Part shown: positions 21,700 through 33,885 of the stretch, piece after piece
How positions within the stretch are numbered: position 1 is the stretch's first letter
Layout of the letters: the number at the start of each line of letters is the position of its first letter
Source: Oehlia diaphana
Lineage: Eukaryota; Glomeromycota; Glomeromycetes; Glomerales; Glomeraceae
Reading direction: 5' to 3'
Assembly (NCBI GenBank): GCA_003833135.1
Contig: QZLH01000302.1
Coordinates: 1 to 64,000 of the forward strand
Length of the DNA stretch: 64,000 bases
The notes under the pieces: model-generated
Database searches by the model: none
The model's input: only the letters and a program-made list of their open reading frames with translations
Told to the model about the DNA's origin: nothing
Translations under genes and position numbers: made by a program

Positions 21700-22781
21700 T
21701 TTCGACGATTATAATATATGTAACGGGCGAGAATTTGAAGGAATCGGTGTTTAACTTCGAAGGGTCTTCGGAAAACCTAACTGAATCCACTTATCAAATT
21801 CTTTGAAAACGAAGAAAGGTAATAAAAACGACCAGAAGTAAATTTAAAAAGGAAAAAGGATAAAAAAGAGTAAACCAACTCATAGAAAGAAAAGTGATAA
21901 TAGGTAGGTATAAAGAAAAGAAGATAAAATACCCATGAAAATAATGAGATCGTGTAGAGTTTTAATGAATGATATCATAATAAAGGCACTATAAGGGACG
22001 TGGCGAGAGGTTCCAAAGTAGCTAAGAAAATTTTTCAACGAGTTAGAGCAGTTATTCTTTAAACGGGTTAATTGATTTTTTATAACTACACTTTTTAATG
22101 TAACAAATATATGAGTCTGTTGAAGAAGCAGAAAAATTTCATACACAGCTGTTAACTTCTTTTAAAAAAAGGAAATAAAGCGCAGATTGGGTAATATGGG
22201 AACTTTACTCGCTGATAGTAATGAATTTAATATATTTTGGCCATTCTCCATGCTTCGCTTTATATCGTTAAAAGAATAACTAATAAAGAGCTTACCTTAA
22301 GCTTCTCAGCTCAAAGTTGTCAGTAAAGAAAGTACTGGACAGGTTGATTATGCAATCAAGGCACTCAAGGAACTTATTTGCATCACAGAAGGAAAACTAC
22401 ATTAAGTAGTTATGGGATTTGCGCAGAATCTGATCCAGTGTGAAAGTGCCTTACAGGTGAATAAAAAATAAGAAAAAATGTAAGTCGGGTAAAGCATTTG
22501 GGGATGACTACGACTATATCTATGGGATCGTTACAACAGCCACGGAATGGTATTTCATCCTTTTTGCCTCAGATGGAATATCATGCACAAGTAAAAATCC
22601 TCTTATATCTACTTTACCGAGTCTGCCTTGGAAGAAGGTTCAGAGGAAGAAAAGGAGTTGTGTAAAAATGTGAAGCGGGTGATGGAGGTTATTGTAGGAT
22701 TATTAAAGGATAGGGTAGACGTAGAGAAGGAGCTGGCGATGAAGAAGCAACGGGTTCAAGGGTATTTCAAAAAAGAATAAT
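21700..22781 (+). pseudogene. Relic of a CRN-type nuclease-domain gene
   Basis: The end of this stretch (about 22310-22781) reads as a decayed protein in alternating frames. GQVDYAIKALKELICITEGK and GFAQNLIQCESALQ lie in one frame, DYDYIYGIVTTATEWYFIL in another, and a Lys/Glu-rich helical tail in the first again. The order VDYAI, ITEGK, GxAQ, Q-E-A, GIVTTATEWYF matches the PD-(D/E)XK-type C-terminal domain of Crinkler (CRN) proteins, where Asp and E-x-K supply the catalytic residues. At least two stops (after EGKLH and after VNKK) and two frame changes break it. The upstream part (21700-22300) has weak coding character but no recognisable header. Confidence 0.55.
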
Positions 22782-23179
22782 CATGTATAATAGTCCGCCA
22801 TCATTAACATAGAATTTATGTATCCTGGGCTACGTCCCGAACATTTGTATTTATTTTTCGCATGAATTAATAAAATATTTTTTTCTTGGCAAAAAAGTGA
22901 TCAGAGTGAACAATTGTTCACGCACATGTGATTTTTTTATATTTGGATGCAGGCCTATTTTTCTGAAAAGTTCTAGCATTGAATTAATAGTTTGCGCAGT
23001 GATTATTTTTTTATTATTATTTATATTGTATATATAGCGATCTGTATGGTATATTAAAATCTTATTCTATATCGTCATTAAGTCCATGTACATGTGTAAT
23101 TTTTCTAAGTTTAGACTATCTCTTAACATTGATTTACCACTTGTATTATCTTTATCAGCGTTAAAAAATGATTTGTAAC

Positions 23180-26100
23180 TTAATCGCCAACTTTAGTCCT
23201 TTTGGTTTCTCGCTAAAAGAGGAAACAAATACCATTTAACAAAAAGGAAAGACACAATTAATCAATAAACTTTTATGATACCTTACCTCCTCCAACTCCA
23301 GCTTTTCATCATTATTTACACGTTTCAATTCTTTCAACACATTATGACCGAAACTTGAAAAGAAATGTTCCGCATTAGAAGGATTGATTACAATAAGTAG
23401 TTCCTTGACTAAAAAAAAAAATAATAAACCAAAGAATTGATTAAGATCGACAAATAATAAGAAACTTGAGTAATGGAGAATCAATACCTGTGGGTAATTA
23501 TAATAAGAATCTACCGTTCTTTTTGGTCGTTCAGATATAGTATATTTGCTTTCTGCTTCAGCTTCAGCAGGAAAAGTTACAAGAAAACGGATCCACGAGA
23601 GCTCCTTTGCCTTACAATACTTTGATTTTAAGCAATTAAGCACTTCACTTCTTCTCTTAGCTCCTCTTTCAAATCACTTCGTTTTTCTCCATGAGGATAG
23701 AAATGGTACGGATCTGTTGTACCTTCAGGTGTTCCCTTGGGTGGTTTCTTCACTAGTTTTGCCTGAAGAAAAACGGGAATCTCGATAATGCCATCTGGAG
23801 TATGGAACTCAACAATGCACACCAAATCTGGACCAGCTTCTTTTTCTGGCATAAAGAAGGCAGTAGTAGGATTATTGAGAAATTTAGGCAGATTGAATCC
23901 TTTCTTCATAGTACCATTTGAACTAAAAATAGGCAAGTTGCGGTCGTCAAAGTTACGAATAGTTACTTTACAAGAGAGTAGTGAATCTAGCTCATCAATT
24001 TTCTCAATGCCAGTAAAAAGAACATGTTCCTTGCAACTTTTTGAATTAAATAATTCTGCAAGTGGAATGGTTAAGCAGGGCTCGAAAAGAAAACCTGCGC
24101 ATGATGCATTATAATGAACTGAACATAGATTTCTATATAACTTGGTCTTAAATTCATCAAGATGCTCTTTTATATATTCTCTAAACGCCAAGGTGGGAAT
24201 CGGTTCTGCTATTCGTACTGTAATAGCATCCTTTTCAAGTGTATTTAGATCTGCTAAACCTTTTAACTCACAAAGCTGGGCAAACCCGTACTGCACCATT
24301 TCTGAAACTCCACTACCTCTCACTAACTTTGTATAATGAGAAAATAAGCTAAGAATCACGATATCCTTCACTTTGTCCCATGCATGTTTCTTCTTACGTA
24401 AGAAAGGAAAACATGTTTTCAAAAAAGTTTCACTTATGAATGCATTTGCCAATTCTCCACGATTTCATTCACATTAGTCTGCGATATTGAAGACGTGTCT
24501 AATACAGCATTTTCCAGAAATTGTACTACAAATCGTCGGCGACCTTGAAAAATATTGAATGTGGCTTTTATCAGCTCATCATTTAGTGGCAAGAAACGTC
24601 GAATAAACTCGCTCATTTCATTACATTCATAAAATCCATCATGAATACTAAAAAAATCTCTATATGTAATACTAGACTTAGCAATAGCAGAGGCAGAATA
24701 AATTCTGATATCGTCAAAACTCATTCCTGTTCCTGATAGTACAAGACATAAAAAATTCGCTGTAGTGATATCGAGTACTGCCCGAAGTAAAATAGAACAA
24801 AATGGTCGTAGTTGACCTTCAGTTCGAGCTGAGGAAAAAAGTCCCTTGTAAGCATTGATGGCAACTTGTGATTCATCAATTACGATTGGTAGCTTCTTTT
24901 GCGAAGTCAAGGTTTCGAATTCCGCAGTAAATACATTAATCAGTCTATCCTGATCTTCCATATTTAATCCGCGAAAATCACGTGAAATTTCAGCCCAGAA
25001 GTCTTCACGCTCAACAATTCGTGTTGGCAAGAGTTGCAATAGAAGCCATTGCTTTGGTGTAAAATTGCGATTGACATCTTGATTATGGAAATTTAAAAGC
25101 TTGTTTAAAATGAATAATCGGCCAAGAAGCATGGCACGAGTGTATCTAAGTGCAATGAGCGTGTTTTTGTCGGGGTCATTTACATTTAAGTATTGACTCA
25201 ATTCCGAGATAGAATGTCCATGTCTCTAGATCCCAAGTTTCCGACACCCTTTCCGGCACTCAATGAAAGGTAAATTCCAAATGTTCTGCAAAGTAGCTCA
25301 AATAAAGAACGAGTTTTTCCAGATCTAGAACAAAAAAAAAAGAAAAAGTCATTCATTTGCCTTTGGCACTTATTTCATCTTGGCTTTCAATAATTTCTAT
25401 CCTTACCCAGAAGTGCCCATTAAGAAGAGATAATTACTATTCATAACCTTATTAAATAGCGCAGAAAGCATTTCTTTATGGAGGTAGCCATCATAGTCAT
25501 TATTGTCAAAGTCTGGTAATGAATGCAAAATGAACGAAGGCTTATTATCAATTGCAGGAATTCTGGATGCATTAATGCTCTCTGCATAAATATGGTTAGT
25601 AACTCTATATTTTTCTAATTCGATTTTTTTGACTAGTTCTTCCTTCCATCTCATCCATTGAGACTCCGCTTTTCTCAATACTTCTTCTTTAGTTTTAAAA
25701 GGATATAATTGTGTAACGCCTTGCTGAGAAGGACCTGCTTTAACGCGAAAAAAAGAGATCAGAACCAACTCGATATTTTGTTACTGCAGATCTCTTGTTC
25801 GAGAGGTAAAACATTGGGAGACACTTACCAGTGGTGGTCAGAAGTTGTACGATGATGTGAATGGCAAACTTGCTTTCCTCATCTTTAAAACTATTCTCAT
25901 TGAAATATTTACTAAGAGAAAATCGAGGTTGCATCAATTCTCCTCCAAGTTTTTCTTTAATGTCATTTTCGGTAGAAAATGTTTCAAGCAACTTGTCGTT
26001 CTTGTTGACACTATCACGGTCAACCTTCCAAAGATTCACATTGACAGGAGAATAATTAGTTCCTTCTTTAGACAAGATAAGAAACTTGACATCTGAAACT

Positions 26101-26216
26101 GTAATGTCTTTATATTGGATCTCGCAATTGTCAACGATAATTTTATCACTAATTTTAACTTGAAAAGATCGGATAGAAGCTTCTCTAAGAAATAGACAAT
26201 TTAAGTTTAAAACCAT
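23180..26216 (-). pseudogene. CRN effector-type gene: header, P-loop NTPase, nuclease region (frameshifted)
   Basis: Exons at 26216-25829, 25734-25407, 25324-23488, 23408-23287 and 23212-23180 have GT-AG borders. Exon 1 carries a CRN header-like, ubiquitin-fold N-terminus (starting LFLREAS, later LWKV). Exons 2 and 3 join to create a Walker A motif (GTSGSGKT), and LPIVIDESQ downstream is a Walker B. A later GPDLVCIVEF to FLQAKL stretch resembles the D...QxK core of CRN nuclease domains. The frame changes three times within exon 3 (near 25202, 24437-24465 and 23640), and the 23488/23408 junction is also out of phase. The first two exons are clean. CRN proteins are effector-type proteins with nuclear roles in oomycetes and chytrids and are present in this lineage. 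The breaks are not in homopolymers, so decay is likelier than sequencing error. Confidence 0.75.
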
Positions 26217-27078
26217 TTTGAAAGTATTTTTCTATAAAATTATAAATGATATTTTTTTAAAAAGAAGTTTAGAGAAATTTGAGAAAAAAAAGGGTATATA
26301 TACTTCTGAATACATCGTGATTAATTATAAAATGATCTTTATAAACTCTTAATTAGTGACACGAAATATGATATAATGACATAAATGATATAAGCAAAAA
26401 AAAAAAGTTTATAAAATTAACTTGTCTGGCAAGCGAAAAAAAGTGATTCATTACGATTTTACTCAGATTGAATTCACGAGGTATTTATTAATTCTTCGGT
26501 TGTACAACAAAAATTAGTAGCCAATAAAATTAATTTTAAATTATGTCATAACGACAACTATATTTCTTATTCCGACCCCAAGCCGTCGTGCTATTTTCTC
26601 CGAGCATGAACCTATCGCAGTTTAATAATTTTTTATTGTCTCATCTTACTTCATAAATAGATTTTGTATTTTTACATCAAGTGAAGGTTATTAAAGATTA
26701 AATAATTTTATGAATAATTTATATGTTGAAATATTATTATAAACAATAGTAGAAGATTCATTATAATTTTATAAATTTCTTGTAGTAATTAATATTTTAG
26801 TTGAAGTCCAATTAATAGACAATTTTCTTTTAAAAAAATAATTCTACTGCCAGAACAACATTAACTTTTAATACTAGATGTGAAAATTCTTTCAGAAAAT
26901 ATATGTAAAATATGTAAAAGCAATAATAAAAAAATTGTCAATTTTCTACATATAAATTTAAATTTGACATTGTTGTAAAAAAAAAAATGAAATTGAGCAG
27001 AACCTGCTTCAAATTTTTTCAAATTTGTGATTTTCTTTATTTTTAACACCTGTTACTTTCCACTTAACGGTCATTTCT
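26217..27078. other. Upstream flank of the CRN gene
   Basis: No coding exon is seen. It presumably includes the CRN promoter; no element is recognised. The 62-residue minus ORF at 26861 has no support. Confidence 0.45.
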
Positions 27079-27243
27079 CTATTGACTGATAATCTGGATT
27101 TTTTTTAGTTTATAACTGTTATTTTCATACTCTTCAGATATATATAAATGGACAAAACTCAGTTGACCTTCTCTATAATTACGTTCCCCCCAGTTTTTAT
27201 CATTTAGTAATCTCCCTATTTCATCAAATGCTCCTTCTTTAAA
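27079..27243 (-). pseudogene. Orphan terminal exon, unknown family
   Basis: After an acceptor (TTTTTGTAG, ending at 27244), an open stretch encodes FKEGAFDEIGRLLNDKNWGE, then a Tyr/Glu-rich tail, and ends at TAG (27081-27079). It has coding-like codon structure, but no matching upstream exon was found. The family is not recognised. Confidence 0.35.
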
Positions 27244-27726
27244 ACTACAAAAATAAGATGATTCATTTATTTGACCGATTGGTGACGAGACTGATTATTC
27301 CTATAACGTTCAACATATTAAACAGTAAAAAAAGAAATTTATTTTCTATCTTGAATACATGATTTACACACAATTATTTAAACGCACATATAATTGTTTC
27401 ACTAATTAAGTATTCATTATTATACAAACTGTACAAACACTTGTGAAAAACTTTCGCAAATTTTTTCCCACATAAAAATTAAAATTAATAATACATAGCA
27501 GTTTTGCTTTACCATTCAAAATCATAATGATTTTAAAAGAATTATTTTTTATTGTTCTTTAAAAATAATGCACAAGTTTAGTCAATTTTCTTCAGTATAT
27601 TGATAGTTACTTGAACGTGATTACCTAGCTTTATTCTGGGGATTGTAAAATTGGTACACCATACATAAGTCAAGTATTTTAATATGATAAGTGACATACC
27701 TATAAAAAAAAATTCAAAAATGCTAT

Positions 27727-27981
27727 CTAAAAATTTTTGTATCTGAAAACATCTCTATGACTATGAGTCCTTAAAATATCTGGATGGTTTGAGTTTTCAA
27801 AGCACTTTAATGAATATCCTTCATATACTTTTATTAACATATTAGACTGATTATCAGAATACGTGGAAAAAATTTTAGATCTCTTAGCAGGTATTGTGGT
27901 ATTACGTTTAATAAGTGGTGTCATAATACCACTAGCAGTTTCAATACCTTGGACATTGTGATTTTGTGGCTTTGACTTCAA
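27727..27981 (-). pseudogene. HSP70 fragment
   Basis: The ORF encodes [20 protein letters not shown], then [16 protein letters not shown] and LIKVYEG. This is the well-conserved segment at the start of the HSP70 substrate-binding domain. Neither the ATPase domain before it nor the lid after it is present, and the sequence beyond VYEG is unrelated. It is a short fossil of an HSP70 gene. Confidence 0.8.
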
Positions 27982-28621
27982 AATTGTTCTGTTCTAATTG
28001 TTCTTTATTTATTAAATATGATTGTTTCATACATTAATTGATTTATTTTATTACCAGCAAACACAATTATCTAATGATTTCAATTGAATTTATTCGTATT
28101 TTCTACTCTATGCTCTATGAATACATTGGTTCGCCCCTTTGACTGTGACATTTCTTAGCTAATTATCCTCTCAGCTGATTACAAATCACGTGATAAGCTT
28201 CGGACTACGTAACGGTTTACCGTTAGATTTAGTCATTTTACAGATATAGGGACTTTATAGCAATTTATAGCGAATTTGATGATTTATAGCGATTCTTTAT
28301 CAACATATACTAATGAATATCATGATTCAAATTTATATGATTCATCACGGACAACTTTATAATACATTTTGATTTATTTTATGCTGAAAACCTTTACTAT
28401 AGTACATTTGTAGCATATATTTATTTCTATAATTAAAGTTTTTCCAATGCACAAAGTTAATAATATAACGTGGGACACAAACTGAAAACCAGGAGACCAT
28501 CACATGTGCATTACACACTTACACTATTAATACTTAAATATGATTGCAGAAATGCACAAAGGTAAAAAATAAAGTGTTCATATAGAATACAAAATAATTT
28601 GAGTATAATGACTGCTCAATG

Positions 28622-30779
28622 CTATATCCTTGCTTTCTTAGTTTTTTTTGCAGTTATAGTGCTCTTAGTTTTCTTCATAGTCACAGTGCTCTTTGTTTTC
28701 TCAACACTTACAGTAGGAGAATTAATCATTCTCGTAGTCATCTTAGATCCACCTATACTTCACATAAAGTCTTTTATTGTTTCCATGCTTTCAAGCAATA
28801 AACACTAATTTACAAGAAATCAAGAGTGAGTTTTGTGATCTTTGTATTTCATTTCTTATGAGACCCATTTATACAAACCTCATACTCCAACAAGTCCATT
28901 ACCGTTTTATAAACCTTTACCATGTCTGCCCATGTCTTAGGTAATGAAAATCTTAATATTATTTCCATGGTATAGATTTCTGCATATTTTAGCTGAAACT
29001 CATAAATGGTCAGCTCATTTACTGTAAAACACAAAGTTAGTAATGGTAACAAAAATAAGAGAAGAATTAGAAATTAGAGCTTATAATATAACTGTAACCC
29101 ATATAGTCTGATTAATGTAATATCTGAACTTGGATTAAGTTCTGCAAATTGATTCATTAAAGTCTTTAATATTTTCATTATCTTCATCTGATCACCCTTA
29201 AAATGTATCCAATCATTTTTCATCAGAGGGCCACTTACTTCAATAATCGAGAACTCCTTCTTTTTTTCATTAGATCAGCATTCATTATTCACCTTGTTGG
29301 AATTGCGATCCTTTGCACTTGTCTTAAGACAAATTTCACTGTATGAGGCACACCAATATTATTTATTTTTAGTAAAGAATTCAGAAAGGATAGGCGCTAA
29401 AATGTTAACTATATATATTCCCTCAAACATCAGTTCGATAAGCCAATTCACATTTTCCATTAGTTTTATCCTAAAAGGTTAGACTCATTAGTCATTAGCC
29501 TCACTACATTTTTTAGTAAAATCAAGTAATATAAACTCACATGTGACTCATGAATTCTAATGTAAAGACTTTCTCAAATGAAGCAATATGTTCTTCTTTT
29601 TGTTGTTTTAGTTTTTCTTTAGTAACTTTGATGTCATGATCAATAATGTTATCTAGAAATATCTTAATATCTTGTTTGGTATTATCTTTTATTTTTTCTT
29701 CTTTCCTCCTTATATCACTATGCATCTGTTCAATGACACTCTCATCTAATGTACTTAAAACCCATTCTTGTCATTTAAATTAAAGAAAATAATGTTATGA
29801 TACTCTAATTTCATTTTTGGTGGATTTTTATCAAGTTGATATTGTATCAGTTTTTCTCTAATATGAACCCCATTTACGATCCAATTGGGCTTTTTCCACC
29901 AATGATCATTTGGTCTGCATTATATTCATTATTCGCTTCTTCTTCCACATCTTGGTTACGCTTTGTTTTTTGTAAACTGACTAAAAAGTCTAGTTGCTTA
30001 TAAATGTGTATTGGAAAAGTATCATAAAGTGAACCTTTTCTGGCCCTTCTTTATCATCTTCTGGTAAAGTATGTCACTCTGGTATATAGTATTCAATTGT
30101 ATTAGCTTTATCATGATTTTCCACTTTCATAATATGTCGTTACGTATGAAATCTAATTGTATTAGCTTTATCATGATTTTCTACTTTCATTTACAATCAT
30201 GGAAAAAAATGGTTATATACGCCCAAGTCTACTAAGCAAGTAAGAACTTTAATTATTTACAGTAAATTCAGTAAATTCTGTTGTCGATTCAATATTTGTG
30301 TGAAGATGTTCATCTATAATGTTTGATCACATATGAATAGCTTTTTGTTTTTGAATGATTTACAAAATAATTAGTGGGTTATATTAAAAAAAACCTATTT
30401 ACATAGATCATCCATGTATGGATTTAAGTATTTTACCTTTTTTTCAAGATATAGTTATTCTTGTCTGCAAATTCTATCCTTTTTTTCTCGTATGAATAGA
30501 GAAGCCTAAAAATCTTCTGTACGTCTTACCTTTAAATGAACGTCAATTATAGCCAATAAGAATTTTGCCAAATTACCTACAGCATTATCTTCAATGAAAA
30601 TATGAGCCAAGGCTTGACATAAAAGCATCTTTCACGTCTGTTCTCGTTGAATAAGTGAATTGGAACATTTTAAAGAACTTCACAGCTATAAAGCCTTCTA
30701 TCAACAACTCCCTTAAAATATCTACATAGTCTTGCTGGTATATTTTATAAAGAGAAAAATATACTAGCTTTAAAAGCAA
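28622..30779 (-). pseudogene. Decayed multi-exon gene of a lineage-expanded family
   Basis: Coding-like exons follow one another on the minus strand with plausible splice sites. They include a helical segment with DYVDILRELLIEGFIAVKFF (about 30700), IFIEDNAVGNLAKFLLAIID one frame off (30540-30600) and DTFPIHIYKQLDFLVSLQ (about 30040). Further on come KKKEFSIIEVSGPLMKNDW (about 29240), ELTIYEFQLKYAEIYTM after a clear acceptor (about 29015) and a Lys/Thr-rich repeat tail ending at a TAG (28624-28622). Stops and frame changes occur in most exons. EFSIIEVSGP looks like the Glu strand of a nuclease-type core, but this is inference. The family resembles large uncharacterised Rhizophagus families. 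Confidence 0.5.
30094..30190. repeat. Two direct copies inside the decayed gene
   Basis: TTGTATTAGCTTTATCATGA followed by TTTTCYACTTTCAT occurs twice, about 60 bp apart (near 30097 and 30157), with one transition between copies. This is a local duplication in the pseudogene. Confidence 0.75.
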
Positions 30780-30833
30780 TTATAAATGGCAAAACAATTT
30801 TATAAGCAGAAACTTTTGATACTGATCGAACTA

Positions 30834-31282
30834 CTTTACAGAAACTTTAAGTTTTCAAGTAATATCATTTCGATATCATTTCGATATCATTTTAATATAG
30901 ATTTAATGTTAATACGATATCAAAATAAAGTATTATCATTTCGATATCATTTCAATATTAAATTGATTAAATTTAAAGATATCATTTCGATATCATTTTA
31001 ATTATCATTTCGATATCATTTTGACATCAATTTAATATTGAAATGATATCGAAATAATAATTAAAATAATATCAAAATGATATCTTTAAATTAAACTTAA
31101 AGATGTTATTTCGATGTCATTTCTATTATCATTTTAATATCATTTCGACATTGATTAAATATTGAAATGATATCAAATGATAATACTTTATTTTGATATC
31201 GTATCAATATTAAATCTATATTAAAATGATATTGAAATGATATCAAAATGATATCACTTGAAAACTTAAAGTTTCTGTAAAG
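30834..31282. mobile_element. 449-bp foldback element rich in GATATCATTT units
   Basis: CTTTACAGAAAC at 30834 is matched by GTTTCTGTAAAG ending at 31282. The two halves stay complementary to a centre near 31058, with only scattered mismatches, mostly transitions. Both arms are filled with short variants of GATATCATTTC and its complement, so the element is a foldback and a microsatellite at once. No ORF and no clear target duplication. It would form a hairpin about 220 bp long. Confidence 0.88.
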
Positions 31283-31439
31283 AAGTAATTAACTTATATA
31301 AAAAAAAAAGTTCTTATTAAAGTATATTTAGAAAGAAAATATATTGTTGATATTGCTTCAAATATTAATATCAATTAAATCACACCAACTTGTAAAATTG
31401 CTCTTAACAATAATTCATATATATTTTACAAATTTTATC

Positions 31440-31624
31440 TAATTAAGTTGATTCACTTGTCTTATTAATAATGGTTGAAAAAGTATTAAATTTAATGTAT
31501 AAAATAGTAGAAGGATTAAATAAACAAATTAAAGAAATAAAAGAAGTAGATATACCAGTTGAAATTATATTTTTTGCAGCTTCTAATAATTTCTTATTAG
31601 GACTTATAAACTGAAAAAGATATA
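31440..31624 (+). repeat. Segment duplicated at 33840-34130, interrupted by a transposon
   Basis: GATATACCAGTTGAAATTAT, TTTTGCAGCTTCTAA and AATTTCTTATTAGGACTT match the segment at 33840-34130. The match resumes at 32904 (ATTTGATTATAAAAGAAGAA) after the transposon. The pair gives a filled-site versus empty-site comparison. Confidence 0.75.
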
Positions 31625-31802
31625 CAGTCGTACCTCCATAAGTGCACTTTCTATAAGTGCATTCCCTCTCTATATGCACGCCATGGCTTGGTCCTAAGCT
31701 AGGGACTTAGAGCTAAGTGCACACCCTCTATATTCTACACGTACATATAATTCTGAATTTCAGGTATATCAGAACACCCTCCATAAATGTATTCACGTGA
31801 TT

Positions 31803-31994
31803 ATTATGTAATATTGACCAATCATTGATAGCTGTTTGGTTCTTTAAAATAGATAAATTTGACAATTTACATTTTTTTGAATAAAAAATCTTTTTAATTT
31901 TATTATATTATTTCATACCACAGATCATTTTGTATGTGCAATTCTTTCATTAAAATGAAGATATAAAATAAAAGCGAATTTAAATAAATATTCT
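31803..31994. repeat. 192-bp sequence identical to the right side of the N gap
   Basis: 31803-31994 and 32599-32790 appear identical base for base at a constant offset of 796. The first ends exactly where the N run begins and the second starts exactly where it ends. This is the pattern expected of overlapping contig ends left unmerged. Confidence 0.9.
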
Positions 31995-32598
31995 NNNNNN
32001 NNNNNNNNNNNNNNNNNNNNNNNNNNNNNNNNNNNNNNNNNNNNNNNNNNNNNNNNNNNNNNNNNNNNNNNNNNNNNNNNNNNNNNNNNNNNNNNNNNNN
32101 NNNNNNNNNNNNNNNNNNNNNNNNNNNNNNNNNNNNNNNNNNNNNNNNNNNNNNNNNNNNNNNNNNNNNNNNNNNNNNNNNNNNNNNNNNNNNNNNNNNN
32201 NNNNNNNNNNNNNNNNNNNNNNNNNNNNNNNNNNNNNNNNNNNNNNNNNNNNNNNNNNNNNNNNNNNNNNNNNNNNNNNNNNNNNNNNNNNNNNNNNNNN
32301 NNNNNNNNNNNNNNNNNNNNNNNNNNNNNNNNNNNNNNNNNNNNNNNNNNNNNNNNNNNNNNNNNNNNNNNNNNNNNNNNNNNNNNNNNNNNNNNNNNNN
32401 NNNNNNNNNNNNNNNNNNNNNNNNNNNNNNNNNNNNNNNNNNNNNNNNNNNNNNNNNNNNNNNNNNNNNNNNNNNNNNNNNNNNNNNNNNNNNNNNNNNN
32501 NNNNNNNNNNNNNNNNNNNNNNNNNNNNNNNNNNNNNNNNNNNNNNNNNNNNNNNNNNNNNNNNNNNNNNNNNNNNNNNNNNNNNNNNNNNNNNNNNN
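31995..32598. other. Assembly gap (604 N)
   Basis: Undetermined bases inside the transposon. The two ORFs that seem to run through it on the minus strand are artefacts of translating N. Given the identical 192-bp flanks, the gap may not exist in the genome. Confidence 0.98.
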
Positions 32599-33029
32599 AT
32601 TATGTAATATTGACCAATCATTGATAGCTGTTTGGTTCTTTAAAATAGATAAATTTGACAATTTACATTTTTTTGAATAAAAAATCTTTTTAATTTTATT
32701 ATATTATTTCATACCACAGATCATTTTGTATGTGCAATTCTTTCATTAAAATGAAGATATAAAATAAAAGCGAATTTAAATAAATATTCTCTCCAATTAC
32801 TAATATTGATTTTTCTATTGGCTGTTTTTTAAGTGCACACCCTTCCTAACTGCATGTGCATAGCCGGACCCCAAGTACGTGCACTTATGGAGATGCGACT
32901 GTATTATTTGATTATAAAAGAAGAAATGCTATATAGCATTATTTGAGTAAAATAAGAAATAAAAAATTTTTGATTTTAATATATGGTATAATAAAAGTAT
33001 TAAAGAAACATGTATTATAAGAAAACAGA

Positions 33030-33330
33030 AAATTAACACTATATTAAAGTGTTTTGCAAAAACTTGTAGATAAAGAAGAAAAATCTTTTAATATAAAAAA
33101 TAAAGAACAAAAAGAAGAACAAAAAAAAACTGTAATAAAAAAAAGAGAAAGATGAAAAGAAAGAAAATAAAGTCAAAAAAAAGTAGAAAAGGAAGTAAAA
33201 GTGAAAAAAAAGTATAATAAAATCTTTTACAAATATAAATTAAAAAGTAGTAAAAGTAAAGAAAAAAATAAAAATAAAGAAAAAAGTAAAAATAAAGAAA
33301 AAAGTAAAAATAAAGAAAAAGTATTTTAAA
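33030..33330. repeat. Purine-rich tract with 18-bp tandem units
   Basis: The tract is almost free of pyrimidines on the plus strand. It ends in about four units of AGTAAAAATAAAGAAAAA at 33255-33320. Short Lys/Glu-rich frames exist but are broken by stops. It may be the tail of a decayed gene in the duplicated segment. Confidence 0.5.
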
Positions 33331-33885
33331 TTTAAAACTTTAATATATAATGAATAGTTATAAATAATTTTTGAATTTATGCAATAGCTAATTATTTAAT
33401 AAATAATTAAAGAAAAGAAAACATTCATTTTTTTTTAATTGGTGACAAAACTAGAAAAAAATGTTAATGAGAATTATATAATCACATGATTTAATATAAT
33501 ATTAGAATTTTAATTAAATACTATGTCAGGATCAAAATGAGCAGAATAAGCAAAATTCAATAGAATTTACATATAGTATATAATTAAAAATAGAAATTAA
33601 TTAATTATAATAATTAAAATAATTAAATAGCTTTATTGTTTTTAAATTTATTATACTAATCAATTAACTATAGCTTTAAGAAATGAAAGCAGAAAACTAA
33701 GTAATTAGGAATATTTAAAAAAAAATTAGTAATTGAAATTAATATTTAATAAATAACAATGACATTATATTAGATCTTACTAAACATTAAGCAGAAAATT
33801 TCTTTGCAAAATTTATAGAATTGAAACTATTTATACTAAGATAGATATATCAGCTGGAATTATATCTTTTGCTATACATATTGTC

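Larger units (their letters stand above)
31625..32901. mobile_element. Non-autonomous pogo/Tigger-like element with TA target duplication
   Basis: The left end CAGTCGTACCTCCATAAGTG (31625) and the right end, inverted, CAGTCGCATCTCCATAAGTG (ending 32901) differ at two of 20 bases. Both are flanked by TA (31623-31624 and 32902-32903). CAGT-starting ends, a C-T-C-C-A-T-A-A-G-T-G stretch and TA duplication fit the Tc1/mariner-pogo-Tigger group. No transposase is visible. A run of 604 N lies inside. The sequence either side of the N run is identical over 192 bp, so the true element may be only about 480 bp. Confidence 0.82.

Noticed and set aside
23546..24336. Plus-strand ORFs opposite the CRN gene
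   Set aside because: Shadows of the coding strand; the minus frames carry the recognisable features.
31903..32661. ORFs of 252 and 213 residues on the minus strand
   Set aside because: They consist almost wholly of undetermined bases.
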